Positions 55,126-64,000 of a DNA stretch of 64,000 bases are shown one piece after another; position 1 is the stretch's first letter; every line of letters begins with the position of its first letter. The notes under the pieces are model-generated. The model made no database searches. It had not been told where the DNA came from and saw only the letters and a program-made list of their open reading frames with translations. Origin of the DNA: Heliopora coerulea (taxonomy: Eukaryota > Cnidaria > Anthozoa > Scleralcyonacea > Helioporidae); assembly GCA_030142905.1 (NCBI GenBank), contig JASJOG010000035.1, positions 744,001-808,000 on the forward strand, written 5' to 3'. The position numbers and the translations under genes were made by a program.

Positions 55126-57216
55126 TTAATCCATATCTTGCAAGAAATGTAAAACGAAATAAAAGCACCGTAGTAACTCAGGGTTGGGTTGTTTTCCGAG
55201 ATTACTATTGCTAAGGCGACTTGGTTCCAACATGTCCTGAATTAAAAACTGAAACGCCTCGAATGTAAAATCTGCCCAACGTTTCTTCGCAAAATTAGTC
55301 TTCGTGACTCGCACTACGTCTTCGATTTCGCCATTTCCAACGCGCCACGCAAAAATTCTTTCCTCTTCTTCGTAGAACTCCATGACTTCTTGTGCACTGC
55401 GGCATAGCCTCAGCTGGGCTCTATGCGCGGGATCATCCACACACGCGCTCGCAGGTGACTGTTCACCGTCAAACAGAAGCCTCTTGTCGACAATCGATGA
55501 AGACCAGTTCCCTGCGCATTTCATAAACTGATTCTTGATAGAATATTTCTTCGAGTTAGGAAGTAAGGCGTCCAAGTCGCAGATAACAGCGTATGGAATA
55601 CCGAGATCTTTGCAAATCCTCGTCGCTTTGTCGACGTTTTTCTTCCCTAACAACGTCAACACGCTACAATTTCGCGCAAGCTCTCGACACTCTTCCAGCT
55701 GGTTTTCGCGAAAATACTTTTTCTCGTACGGAGGAGATGCGAACAGATTTTGCAACGGATTGATGCCTGTCACGCCGTAATCAAGGTCATCCATGCTGCT
55801 GTTTTCTTCCTCATCTGTGATGTCCTCTGGGGTAGTAAACGCCTCACTTATTGCCACCCGGTAACCCATACTATCCACCCTGTCCCTGGGATCCACTAGT
55901 ACGTTCCACAAAATCTCGTTTCCCTCATCAATCAACTTTAAAATGGCGTCGCAGAAGCGACGATCTGTGTCTCCCTCAACCCAGATGATTCTTCGAGTGA
56001 AGAACAACTCGCGACTCTCCAGCGAACTAATAAATCGCATGTCTCTGTAACTGTGCTCGTGTGACACTCGGCGAATCTCGGTGTAACCGGAATCAAGCCG
56101 CTGGAATCGGAAAATCCGACTGATCCGAGACGTGTGCACCATGTCAGGTGCATGCGTGGCGACAACAATCACTTTATCTTTCTCACATGAATTCTGAGAA
56201 AGGATTCTTTCAAGCCGTCTGATTTGAAGGGGATGCATGCCACGTGTTGGCTCGTCGAGCAATACCGTTTTGGCCAGCGGATTTATGACCAAGAATGCCA
56301 CGACGAAAGCGTGGAAGAAGCCTTCCGGCAGATCATCTCGGATAGAATCACAGCTACCAAGTCGCTGCCTCATGTGAATCGAATTTGAGACTGGGTCGTA
56401 GACCACGGTGATTCGAGCATCACCTGTGAGTTTGTGGAATAATTCGATAACTTCATTCCAAATAGTGTCACGTGATTGAGCAGGCAGTTGAGTGTTCCTT
56501 AGGGCAAGAATCACGGCTGTTTGGGGGTGCTTTGGTTTTACGCCGTCAATGGGATTGCCAACATCACCGACAGGAGTGGAACATCTTACGAAATTGTACT
56601 GCGTGGTAATTAGTGCGGAGGGGTCTGGTGACCAGTGAAGTAAGTCTTCAGTGACCCAACTGTCAACGATAGCCACTTGGGCATTCTGGTTGAATGGCTG
56701 GATTAAAGCAGTGATCTGACCACCAGATTTTACGTAAAGAAACTTTGAAGCTATTGCTTCACCCAGCCCATCTGATGAGGGTGTGTGTTTAAACCCAATA
56801 ACAACTGTTGAGGGACTGGTGACTAAATGCAGATGTTCATCTGCAAGAAACTGGTGTAGCTTTTTGGGAATTTTCAAAATTCCATCTAAAAACCATAGCT
56901 GAAAAGCGGGGTAGATGGTTCCAAAATTCTTGCTTTCAACACAACCTAATTCTTTCCAGTTCTTAACTTCATATTCACAGGCAACAATGGATTCTCTTGA
57001 ACTACCACACACACGATTTGAAATTCTACCCCCAAAATCACTGGCTAGTCCAGCAAGAGCCAGAAATGTACTTTTGCCACAGCCGTTTTCACCAACTAAT
57101 GTGAAATACTTGCCGCCATTCGTCGAAGCTGTCTCCACTGAGAAGTCAACTTCTTGTTTGCTATTGAAAATTTTGTAATTGTCGATGAGAACGCGTTTCA
57201 AAATCGGTGCCACCAT
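55126..57216 (-). CDS. OLD-family ABC ATPase with TOPRIM nuclease domain
   Basis: 696 codons, one uninterrupted coding exon. ATPase: Walker A VGENGCGKST at 41-50, a signature-like LPEGFFHAF near 296, Walker B KTVLLDEPTRGMHP at 316-329, H-loop VVATHAPD at 351-358. TOPRIM: WVEGDTDRRFCDAIL from 412 (Glu414), AVICDLDALLP with Asp547 and Asp549, and a late VGNGEIEDVV near 626. This order is that of OLD/GajA-type ATP-dependent DNA nucleases. Those are known from phage P2 and bacterial defence systems such as Gabija; in animals the role is not established. A splice acceptor (AATTTCAG) ends two bases before the ATG and a GTAAGT donor lies at 57659, giving a likely 441-bp 5' UTR intron. That supports a real nuclear transcript rather than bacterial contamination. 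No UvrD-type partner is nearby. The start is the first ATG, 41 residues before Walker A. Confidence 0.9.
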   Translation of the reverse strand: MVAPILKRVLIDNYKIFNSKQEVDFSVETASTNGGKYFTLVGENGCGKSTFLALAGLASDFGGRISNRVCGSSRESIVACEYEVKNWKELGCVESKNFGTIYPAFQLWFLDGILKIPKKLHQFLADEHLHLVTSPSTVVIGFKHTPSSDGLGEAIASKFLYVKSGGQITALIQPFNQNAQVAIVDSWVTEDLLHWSPDPSALITTQYNFVRCSTPVGDVGNPIDGVKPKHPQTAVILALRNTQLPAQSRDTIWNEVIELFHKLTGDARITVVYDPVSNSIHMRQRLGSCDSIRDDLPEGFFHAFVVAFLVINPLAKTVLLDEPTRGMHPLQIRRLERILSQNSCEKDKVIVVATHAPDMVHTSRISRIFRFQRLDSGYTEIRRVSHEHSYRDMRFISSLESRELFFTRRIIWVEGDTDRRFCDAILKLIDEGNEILWNVLVDPRDRVDSMGYRVAISEAFTTPEDITDEEENSSMDDLDYGVTGINPLQNLFASPPYEKKYFRENQLEECRELARNCSVLTLLGKKNVDKATRICKDLGIPYAVICDLDALLPNSKKYSIKNQFMKCAGNWSSSIVDKRLLFDGEQSPASACVDDPAHRAQLRLCRSAQEVMEFYEEEERIFAWRVGNGEIEDVVRVTKTNFAKKRWADFTFEAFQFLIQDMLEPSRLSNSNLGKQPNPELLRCFYFVLHFLQDMD

Positions 57217-57659
57217 AACTGAAATTGGATAAAATGGAATTCAACCTAAAATGGAAGAAAAATCACGGATTTCCCATAAGCAGATGGTTTTTTGTGTAAT
57301 ACACTGTTACTTTAAGTAACCACCTGACTGTGCTTCGCGAAAGTTCTTAAACCAGCGGAGTCAAAACAGGATTTCAGGTTTTGTAACTCTGTATATCTAG
57401 TGCTTCCCTACAGATAGTCCTGTTTATCTGTTCAAAATAGGAAATGTTATACATCATCCGTATGAGCAGACATGAATTCCACGTTACTACAGTAATTAAA
57501 GCACTCAACATTGTGAGGTTTCAGGTATTAATACCGTTGTAAAATATTCATGGAATATTTCCAAAACAAATTCTAGTCTTAACGTTTAAACGTCCTGTTT
57601 TAAATAAAAACATTCGTGCCACGATGCCTTGAATTACGGTCTAAGAATTGTAAACTTAC

Positions 57660-57716
57660 ATTCTCTAGCATGTTTCTTAATTCCCGAGGGCGGCTTCCAT
57701 ATTAGCGAGTTTTCAA
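57660..57716 (-). promoter_or_regulatory. Probable non-coding first exon of the OLD-like gene
   Basis: Minus strand: GC-rich sequence with ATGGAAGCCGCCCTCGGG and a stop seven codons later (a short upstream reading frame), ending at a GTAAGT donor at 57659. The transcription start is not defined; the right border is approximate. Confidence 0.5.
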
Positions 57717-57794
57717 TCGACTGGTGAAAACAATCATGCCAGCCAGGGCTCAATCAAACTAGTGGTCAGCGGAGGCCAAACTGTTGTTACTGAA

Positions 57795-57915
57795 GGGCCA
57801 TAATTATAATAGAAATTATAATTGTAATTCAAATTATAATTGTCATACAACGCATAATTGTAATAGAAATAATAAATGTAATACAAATTATAGTTGTAAT
57901 AGAAATTATTATAAT
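57795..57915. repeat. AATTATAATTGTAATAGA-type tandem repeat
   Basis: Degenerate AT-rich repeat of about 18 bp units upstream of the OLD-like gene; source of spurious Tyr/Asn-rich open frames. Confidence 0.85.
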
Positions 57916-60778
57916 GGAAATATTTTTTTTGTGCAGGAGTAATCAACATTGTCCCCATTCCCAGCCTAATTCCTCTAGGTTGTATTTAGATTGTCTTTGC
58001 CAAACTTGTTTTCCATGAATATATTAAGATAAGGGGATGTTGCTGGTTAAACATTTGGTTTTCTCTAGATTTAGGGTAAGTATTTATTTTCATGTTCTGA
58101 TCATGATCAGAAAACACCCCACACATTTCCTGTCATGAACTGCCAAGAAGTAAGTATGAAGGAAACAAGGTCATCATCATGAAACATAGAAGGATTACCA
58201 TTAATATAATAAGGCCATGCACATTGCAACAAACCAAACCAATTGTCACCACCAAAATTTCTAAAGGTGGTTTCAGTGAAGGAAGTAGAAACCTCACACC
58301 ATGAAAAGGAAGTGTCATCAAAAGTTATAAGAATTACAACATCATGCTTCTTATGAATAAAGTGAAACTGTAGTGAAGCTGTTTATCATATATTTACAAC
58401 CCACATATTTAATGATTTTAACTGATGGTGCTATGGCAACTAAACTTTTTTTTAGCAAGTCATGAGGATTTTAGTATTTATATCTCTATTGTCTAAAAAC
58501 ACTTAAACTACAGAAGGTGAAGCTCTAGACTGGAGCCCAAAGGTGTCCAATACCTCAAAGCCCTATATTTCTGAACAACAATACAGTACCATAGATCACA
58601 ACAGTCCCACATTTGAATCAAAAGAACTTCAGGTCTTTGTCCTGTTACATCATGGTAAAAAATCTGTCTCATAGGTACTAAACCTTAGCACAGATTGCAA
58701 GCATCAACACATCTATGTTGTACAGAAAAGTTGGAATAGCCAACAAGATGTATAAAAATGTGGAGACAAGTCCTGAGTTGCTAATCCATTGATCAGTCTT
58801 CCAACATGTCAACATCACCCTATTCAGTTAAAAGAGTAGAACACTGTAAGATAGTATGCAATGAACCTTGACAACATGGATAAAAAATGTGGGTGATTTT
58901 TGCAAACAAGATCATTGATGCCTTAATATACACTTGTAATCATATGATTATGCTAACCAAAGAAACCAATCTAAATTTTTCATAATTTTAATAACATTAT
59001 AAGTAAACATCTCTGTTCTTCTAGAGAAATATTTATGCCACATCTTTGCAACACTCAACATAAATCTACTTTAGTTTTGACTGCCACCCTTTGATTAGCT
59101 ATTAAGGCTACTATACCTGTTACCCTAAGTGATTTAAGAAAAGGTCAATTTGAAGTAAGCCCTATGTGACTTTGCAACAAGCTAAGCTTTTGCTCATTTA
59201 ACTCTGGACATCACCATGCCATAGGCAAAGTAATTTTCTAAGTAATTTGCTGGTCACTGTGCTTCAACAAACCAGCACTCCCACACACTTATATTCTGAA
59301 GTACTTAATACTGCAACTATGCTAAAAATTTAAGGTGATTAGAAACACTTGTCCAACAGTCAACTAAACTGCTGTTTTGTTAACAATATTATTAATTTTC
59401 CATGGAGAACCCAAGGATGACAAAATATTCAAGCAGGCCTTTTCATGAGCAAAATGGCACACACGTGGTGATTCACACATGTCAATCAACTAGCATGTGT
59501 GAATCACACAGGTGTTTAAATTGATCCGTTACAACAGGGAAATAGCATGAAAACAATCATTTTACCTCATTCATCATGTTACTAAGGTTATTGTCTGCAC
59601 TTTAAGAGTCAATCAAAATATACTTAAAACTATAGCAAAAGAAAATTTACAAACAATGCTATTTATATTCAAATGGTTTATCTTTATGTCAATCATCTTC
59701 TTCATTTTCTGCACCAAAAGGACCATGATCAGAATTGCAAAAGTATCAAAATCTTTAGAATTATCTATGCTAATTACACTATTCTCTACGCATTGATCAC
59801 TGAATCCAACTGTACTGTCCCAAACTTAATGTAATTTCATTGAGAACTTTCATCTAGACATATCTTGCAGCAGTTAATGTTGCTCAGAAATGATTGGCAA
59901 AACTGGTAATAGTGTCCTTTCCATCCTCTTTTTTATCTGTCCAGTTCTTTGGGTAAAAAAAAAAAAACCCTCACCATCACATATATGCTGTCCTCAGAAT
60001 CTTTGATTTGGTAGTTTAAAAGTGTGAACAGATTGACTTTTGCACCTTTTTTGGCATCACTAGCTTTCAACCTGTTGTGGTTGTTCAGACTACGTATCTT
60101 TTCAAAACTGACACAAACTAATCCGTTGTGTTTGGCAACTTTTAATGCTTGCCCTCCCTTTAAAATACCCTATGAAAGGTAAAACATCCACACATTTTAC
60201 TGTCAGACTAAAACACTAAAACAAGCTACGTAGCAGTTAAAAAATTTGTTGATGGCACCAGTGGAGTTCTCTAACTCCCACAAAGTAAGTGCAATTGTTG
60301 GTTTCACCTCATAGGCAAGAAGACCAAAGAGACTTGAAGATGAACTATCACGCGTGTGACAAATAGCATGCACAGTTTGGTTTGTGTATGTGCCAACACA
60401 TGCACTCGCATGTATCAAATGAAAAGGTCTGTTCAAGACCCTTTTAACCATCACGACTACCAACTTTGGAAACTTGGGAGCTCAATTTTTTTTAAGCCTA
60501 AGCTGGAGAGATGTTAATCAGTCTGAATTTTTTTTTACCATCTGGCATCATGGAAACAAAATTTTAGCTTACATGACAAGAAATTTATTTGCTTTTGTCA
60601 TTGAGCAAGCAGACTTAATGTTTTAAAAATCTACATTTTAAAACCTGATATATCACATACTGATGAATTTTAAATCTTACAGGTTGCTGCCTATGTCAAG
60701 ATAGCATCACTTTTTTAAATGCTTGAGCAGAATTAGATAAAAACTAACATCATCAGTTTCAAATTGAATTCTTAAATG
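57916..60778. other. Spacer upstream of the OLD-like gene and downstream of ALYREF
   Basis: Mostly AT-rich with no recognised gene. Two minus-strand open stretches (60203-60463, and about 59950-60165 after an acceptor-like CATAG) have no recognisable motif and could be chance or an unidentified exon. Confidence 0.45.
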
Positions 60779-63700
60779 TTACAATACCTGGTCATGATAG
60801 GCATCTAGTTCAGCATCAAGTTCTTCAGCAGTTTTTGATTGCCTTTTGTTTCCTGAACCTCCTCCTGAATGACCTCTTCCAAATCCTCTACGTCCACGGC
60901 CACGGTTCCCTCTACTTCTTCCCCGACTACCACCAATGCTTCCTTGGCTTCTGCAATGGAAATGTAATGAGTGCTTTAGAACATCCTTTAAGCAATTCAG
61001 CATTCTAAAAATGGTCCATGTGATTGTACATGCATGCATCCACATGCCACAACTCCTCAGGGCATGCAATTAATCACCCATATGAAAAAGAGGTCAAAAA
61101 ACAGTTTTAACATATTGCAAACTAACCCAACAAAGAATTTTGCTAATAGTTTTGGGATTCCAAAGCCATTACTGAAGTTGTCATTTGTCATGCACACCTC
61201 TGTTGGCATTCATATGATTTAGTGTTATTAAAACTCTCATTTACTTTTACTAATGGCGGATGATTTAACTTGTTAAGGGGAGAGCTCCTGCAGTCAAAGC
61301 ATCATAACCCTCTCAATTCTTTCCTGACTGGATAGGACTTCCATTATTCTACTCTGGCTAATGCCAGAATTAATCATCAAGGGGAAAGCTCCCACATTCA
61401 AAGTGTTAATGGCATATATTGAAAGTGTATATAACGACTGCTACTCAGATTTTCAATTGGAATCTATATCGTGATTGCAGTAGTTGTTCATTTTCACGTG
61501 ACTTTGTATCACAGTCATGTGCAGAATCCTTCTGGCCATGTCATTTGCTACATGTTATATAGTTGCTTATTGAGAGTACTAGTATTAATCTGTCAGTGAT
61601 AGAAGCAATGTTAATTATTTGTGTTACTTTACAAGAAGTGTTTTTGATTTTCACACCTGAAAGTTTCTCGTTGGCGGTTCATGGCTGGTTCTGACACCAT
61701 CTCGATCTTCATTGCCCGACCTATGCAAAAGATGTGATCACAGACATATAACTGTGAAACAAAATGTGTAATTATTCATGCTGAAGGAGTGATAAATCTG
61801 GAGCAATCTCTAGTTTTAATCAATTTATTGGTTGATGGTATTTATAATTGGACATGTGGATTAAATGTGAAGTTTCTGTACTGCATCACCTAGACATTTG
61901 GCAGCTAAAACACAATGTCAAGCTATAAATATCAGCACCTGGCTCAAAATATTAACAAATCCATTGACTGAAGACTATGGAACATAATATTTTAATCTGT
62001 CATGCTGTTAAACTACATAAAAGATAAATTTATATAAATGCTTGAAGCCCACATATATAATACATATACAAATATATATATGTACACACACAATGACACA
62101 CACATAAGAATCACTTGTTAAATAAAATCATATTGCCAAAATTTCTGAGTAACACAAATGAAATTAAACACTTAAGGAAAACAACAAATTTTTTCTAGGT
62201 AGACATGTTTCGGCAAACTTATGCCATCTTCAGTACAATATAAAACTAACAGACTATTTACAGGCTTTATATGTGATTACAATATGCTAATTAAAATACC
62301 AGAGATGTGATTCAACTAAAGAATTACTCAAACGAGAGAACTACAGAAAGATATGTTAATTGTGAAACAGGAACTATATTTACATGATAAATGGATTACT
62401 GATATGGTGTAAGAGAAGAATTGGTAGTGCAAAAATTATAAACTGAAAATTGTGTTAAAATGATGAACTTGGACATTAAGTTCAGGATTAATCTTGTTTA
62501 TGTGTAGAGCTTCTTTTAAGTGAGGATTTAGAGTTGGCAGAGTCTATGATTTTAAAACAAGATTGCAAGTATTGATTTTTACAAGAAGGTGATTTCAGAA
62601 AGTGTTTATAGATGTGGAAGTTTTTGTCAGTAGAGATGTGTTCCTTGATCCTAGTGGATAAGTTATGAGATGTCTTGCCAATATAGCAGGAATTACATCT
62701 GGTGCAAGTGAATTGATAAACCACAAAAGATTTGAGTTCATTTGGAACAGGATCCTTAATTGAGAAGAGGTTCTTAATTTTGTAAGATGAGAAAACAAGT
62801 TTGATTTCCAAATCAGTGCAGAAGCATTTAGCTAGACTTGTTAAAATAATCTTAGTTGAGTCAGTTTGGAGTAGAAACCTGTGAAAGGAAGTTTAAAGTA
62901 GCAGGTTTGTTGTCTGTCTGTCTGAGGTGTCATAGAAAGGTTGGATGTCTGACTGTTATTCTTGGTGTTGTCATAGTATTTCTTGACCATCTTCTCTTAC
63001 ACCATATCAGTAATCCATTTATCATGTAAATATAGTTCCTGTTCCACAATTAACATATCTTTCTGTAGTTCTCTCATTTGAGTAATTTATTAATTGAATC
63101 ACATCTGTAGTAGTTTAGTTAGCACATCATAATAACATATAAAGCCTGTAAATAGTCTGTTAGTTTTATATTGTACTGAAGATGGCATAAGTTTGCTAAA
63201 ACATGTCTACCTAGAAAAAATTTGTCATTTTCCTCAAGTGTTTAAAATCATATTAACTGATGAGAAGGTAAGTGTATAGTTACAGAGGATTATAAATGAA
63301 ATATGACCATAAGTAAAGATAGAGACTATAAGTAAAGGTTACAGCAACAATTGGATCATAATGATCACATATCTCATAAATGCACCTTGGTGGTTATGCA
63401 ATATCACCATTAAAATCTTTGTATAATTTTTTAAAATCATCCTGCTTTACTAATTTTTATAAATATCTTAAGCCAATTAATAAAAAAATTAAAGAACAAA
63501 TATAAATGGTTAAATACTTAAAATTAAATAAAAGAACCACAAGATAAAAATTCTGGAAACCAAAGACTGCATAATGTTACAGCATGCTGTGCAAACTACC
63601 CATTAACTCAGGGAAATTAATGGCAAATTACTCAGTCCATATGCAAAGAATCAGAGCTACTATAGGCTTGAAAAATTGTTAGCAAGGATTGGAAATTTCC

Positions 63701-63920
63701 TACCTAAACTGACATGTGATTATTTGATTAATTAAACTACAAACATCAGCTTTTTAAAAATGCAGTATATACCATCTAATGGCACTCCATTATATTGTTT
63801 AATTGCATTTAATGCATCTTCTCTCCTTTGATAAACCACCTCAGCTGTCCCATGAGATCTTCCTGAGGCATCATAATGAACACAGGACCGCTTCATTTTC
63901 CCAAATTCTCTAAATAGTTC
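60779..63920 (-). CDS. ALYREF: ALYREF/THOC4 mRNA export adaptor, 5' part off window
   Basis: TREX component that binds mRNA and hands it to NXF1 in the nucleus. Exons seen: 63773-63920, 61657-61720, 60779-60950 (last, stop included); phases join. The first two complete an [56 protein letters not shown]. The last exon is Gly/Arg-rich ([18 protein letters not shown]) and ends with the UAP56-binding motif [15 protein letters not shown], as in the vertebrate protein. The N-terminal motif and first half of the RRM lie beyond 64000. The final residues VL come from reading through a possible GT after DQ, so a further small exon cannot be excluded. Confidence 0.93.
61265..61409. mobile_element. TTAA-ended MITE, longer copy
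   Basis: TTAACTTGTTAAGGGGAGAG at the left and CAAAGTGTTAA at the right, with an internal second half (TCTGGCTAATGCCAGAATTA). Possibly two overlapping family copies. In an ALYREF intron. Confidence 0.55.
62135..63243 (-). mobile_element. Penelope-like element with inverted pseudo-LTRs
   Basis: AAAATCATATT flanks both sides (62124-62134 and 63244-63254), an 11-bp target duplication. Arms of about 270 bp (to about 62425 and from about 62985) are inverted and diverged. Each carries GATGGCATAAG...AACATGTCTACC. The interior encodes only a GIY-YIG nuclease on the minus strand; the reverse transcriptase is missing. In an ALYREF intron. Confidence 0.8.
62488..62811 (-). pseudogene. GIY-YIG endonuclease of a Penelope-like element
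   Basis: 107 codons: [20 protein letters not shown] supplies the two-part GIY-YIG signature (VYQ...CYIG) with the Cys pairs typical of Penelope endonucleases, then LSTRIKEH with the catalytic Arg. The usual fusion to a reverse transcriptase is absent, and the C-terminal HIN...KKP block is shortened. A remnant rather than a host gene. Confidence 0.85.
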
Positions 63921-64000
63921 CTGATAAAAGAAAGGAAAGATTGTCCATTTAGCACTTTCATTCTTAGCAGGTGACTCTTCCTAATAGTTGAAGTGATACT

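Noticed and set aside
57734..57958. Tyr/Asn-rich 74-codon frame
   Set aside because: Encoded by an AT-rich tandem repeat; composition reflects the repeat.
1..64000. Bacterial operon, CRISPR array or prophage around the OLD-like gene
   Set aside because: Neighbouring genes are spliced animal genes, there are no direct-repeat/spacer arrays, and the OLD-like gene itself appears to have a 5' UTR intron.

Overview
The window reads as nuclear DNA of an invertebrate animal, most likely an anthozoan cnidarian (coral or sea anemone type). The supporting signs are multi-exon genes with GT-AG introns, single orthologues of conserved animal genes (AP5Z1, REXO5, COQ7, ALYREF), AT-rich introns, an interstitial TTAGGG tract, and a mobile-element mix of BEL/Pao, Ty3-type, Penelope-like, hAT, Tigger, PIF/Harbinger-like and tRNA-SINE elements. 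No species call is possible from sequence alone. All exon borders were read by eye from splice signals, reading phase and recalled family conservation.

Layout, left to right. (1) 1-13.1 kb: an ATAGY satellite, then AP5Z1 (AP-5 adaptor zeta subunit) on the minus strand; its C-terminal part was not found or lies off the left edge. Its introns hold a foldback element, a perfect 158-bp-arm palindrome, a hAT MITE and a LINE tail. (2) 13.2-14.8 kb: a Tigger/pogo transposon relic with intact ends. (3) 14.8-18.5 kb: a telomere-like tract, a hairpin insertion and a minisatellite. (4) 18.5-27.3 kb: REXO5-like RNA exonuclease (minus, 16 exons, 522 codons in frame), head to head with (5) COQ7 (plus, 6 exons, 206 aa); only 80 bp separate the two start codons. 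(6) 33.1-41.5 kb: a 603-aa proline-rich protein with a C-terminal death domain (minus, 7 exons), function unknown. (7) 41.7-45.1 kb: repeat-rich spacer with a second foldback copy and a hAT MITE. (8) 45.1-55.1 kb: a BEL/Pao retrotransposon with matching LTRs and a 5-bp target duplication. A PIF/Harbinger-like element sits in its left LTR and an antisense, internally deleted Ty3-type element in its pol. (9) 55.1-57.7 kb: an intact 696-codon OLD-family ABC-ATPase/TOPRIM protein (minus) with an apparent 5' UTR intron, ending 48 bp from the BEL target duplication. (10) 60.8 kb to the right edge: ALYREF mRNA-export adaptor (minus, 5' exons off the window), with a Penelope-like GIY-YIG relic inside an intron.

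The host genes do not form one pathway; they are ordinary animal neighbours. The most unusual gene is the OLD-like protein, whose family is known mainly from bacterial and phage conflict systems. The most unusual repeated signal is a hammerhead-ribozyme-like core found in many inverted-repeat insertions across the window, which fits Penelope-like element ends.
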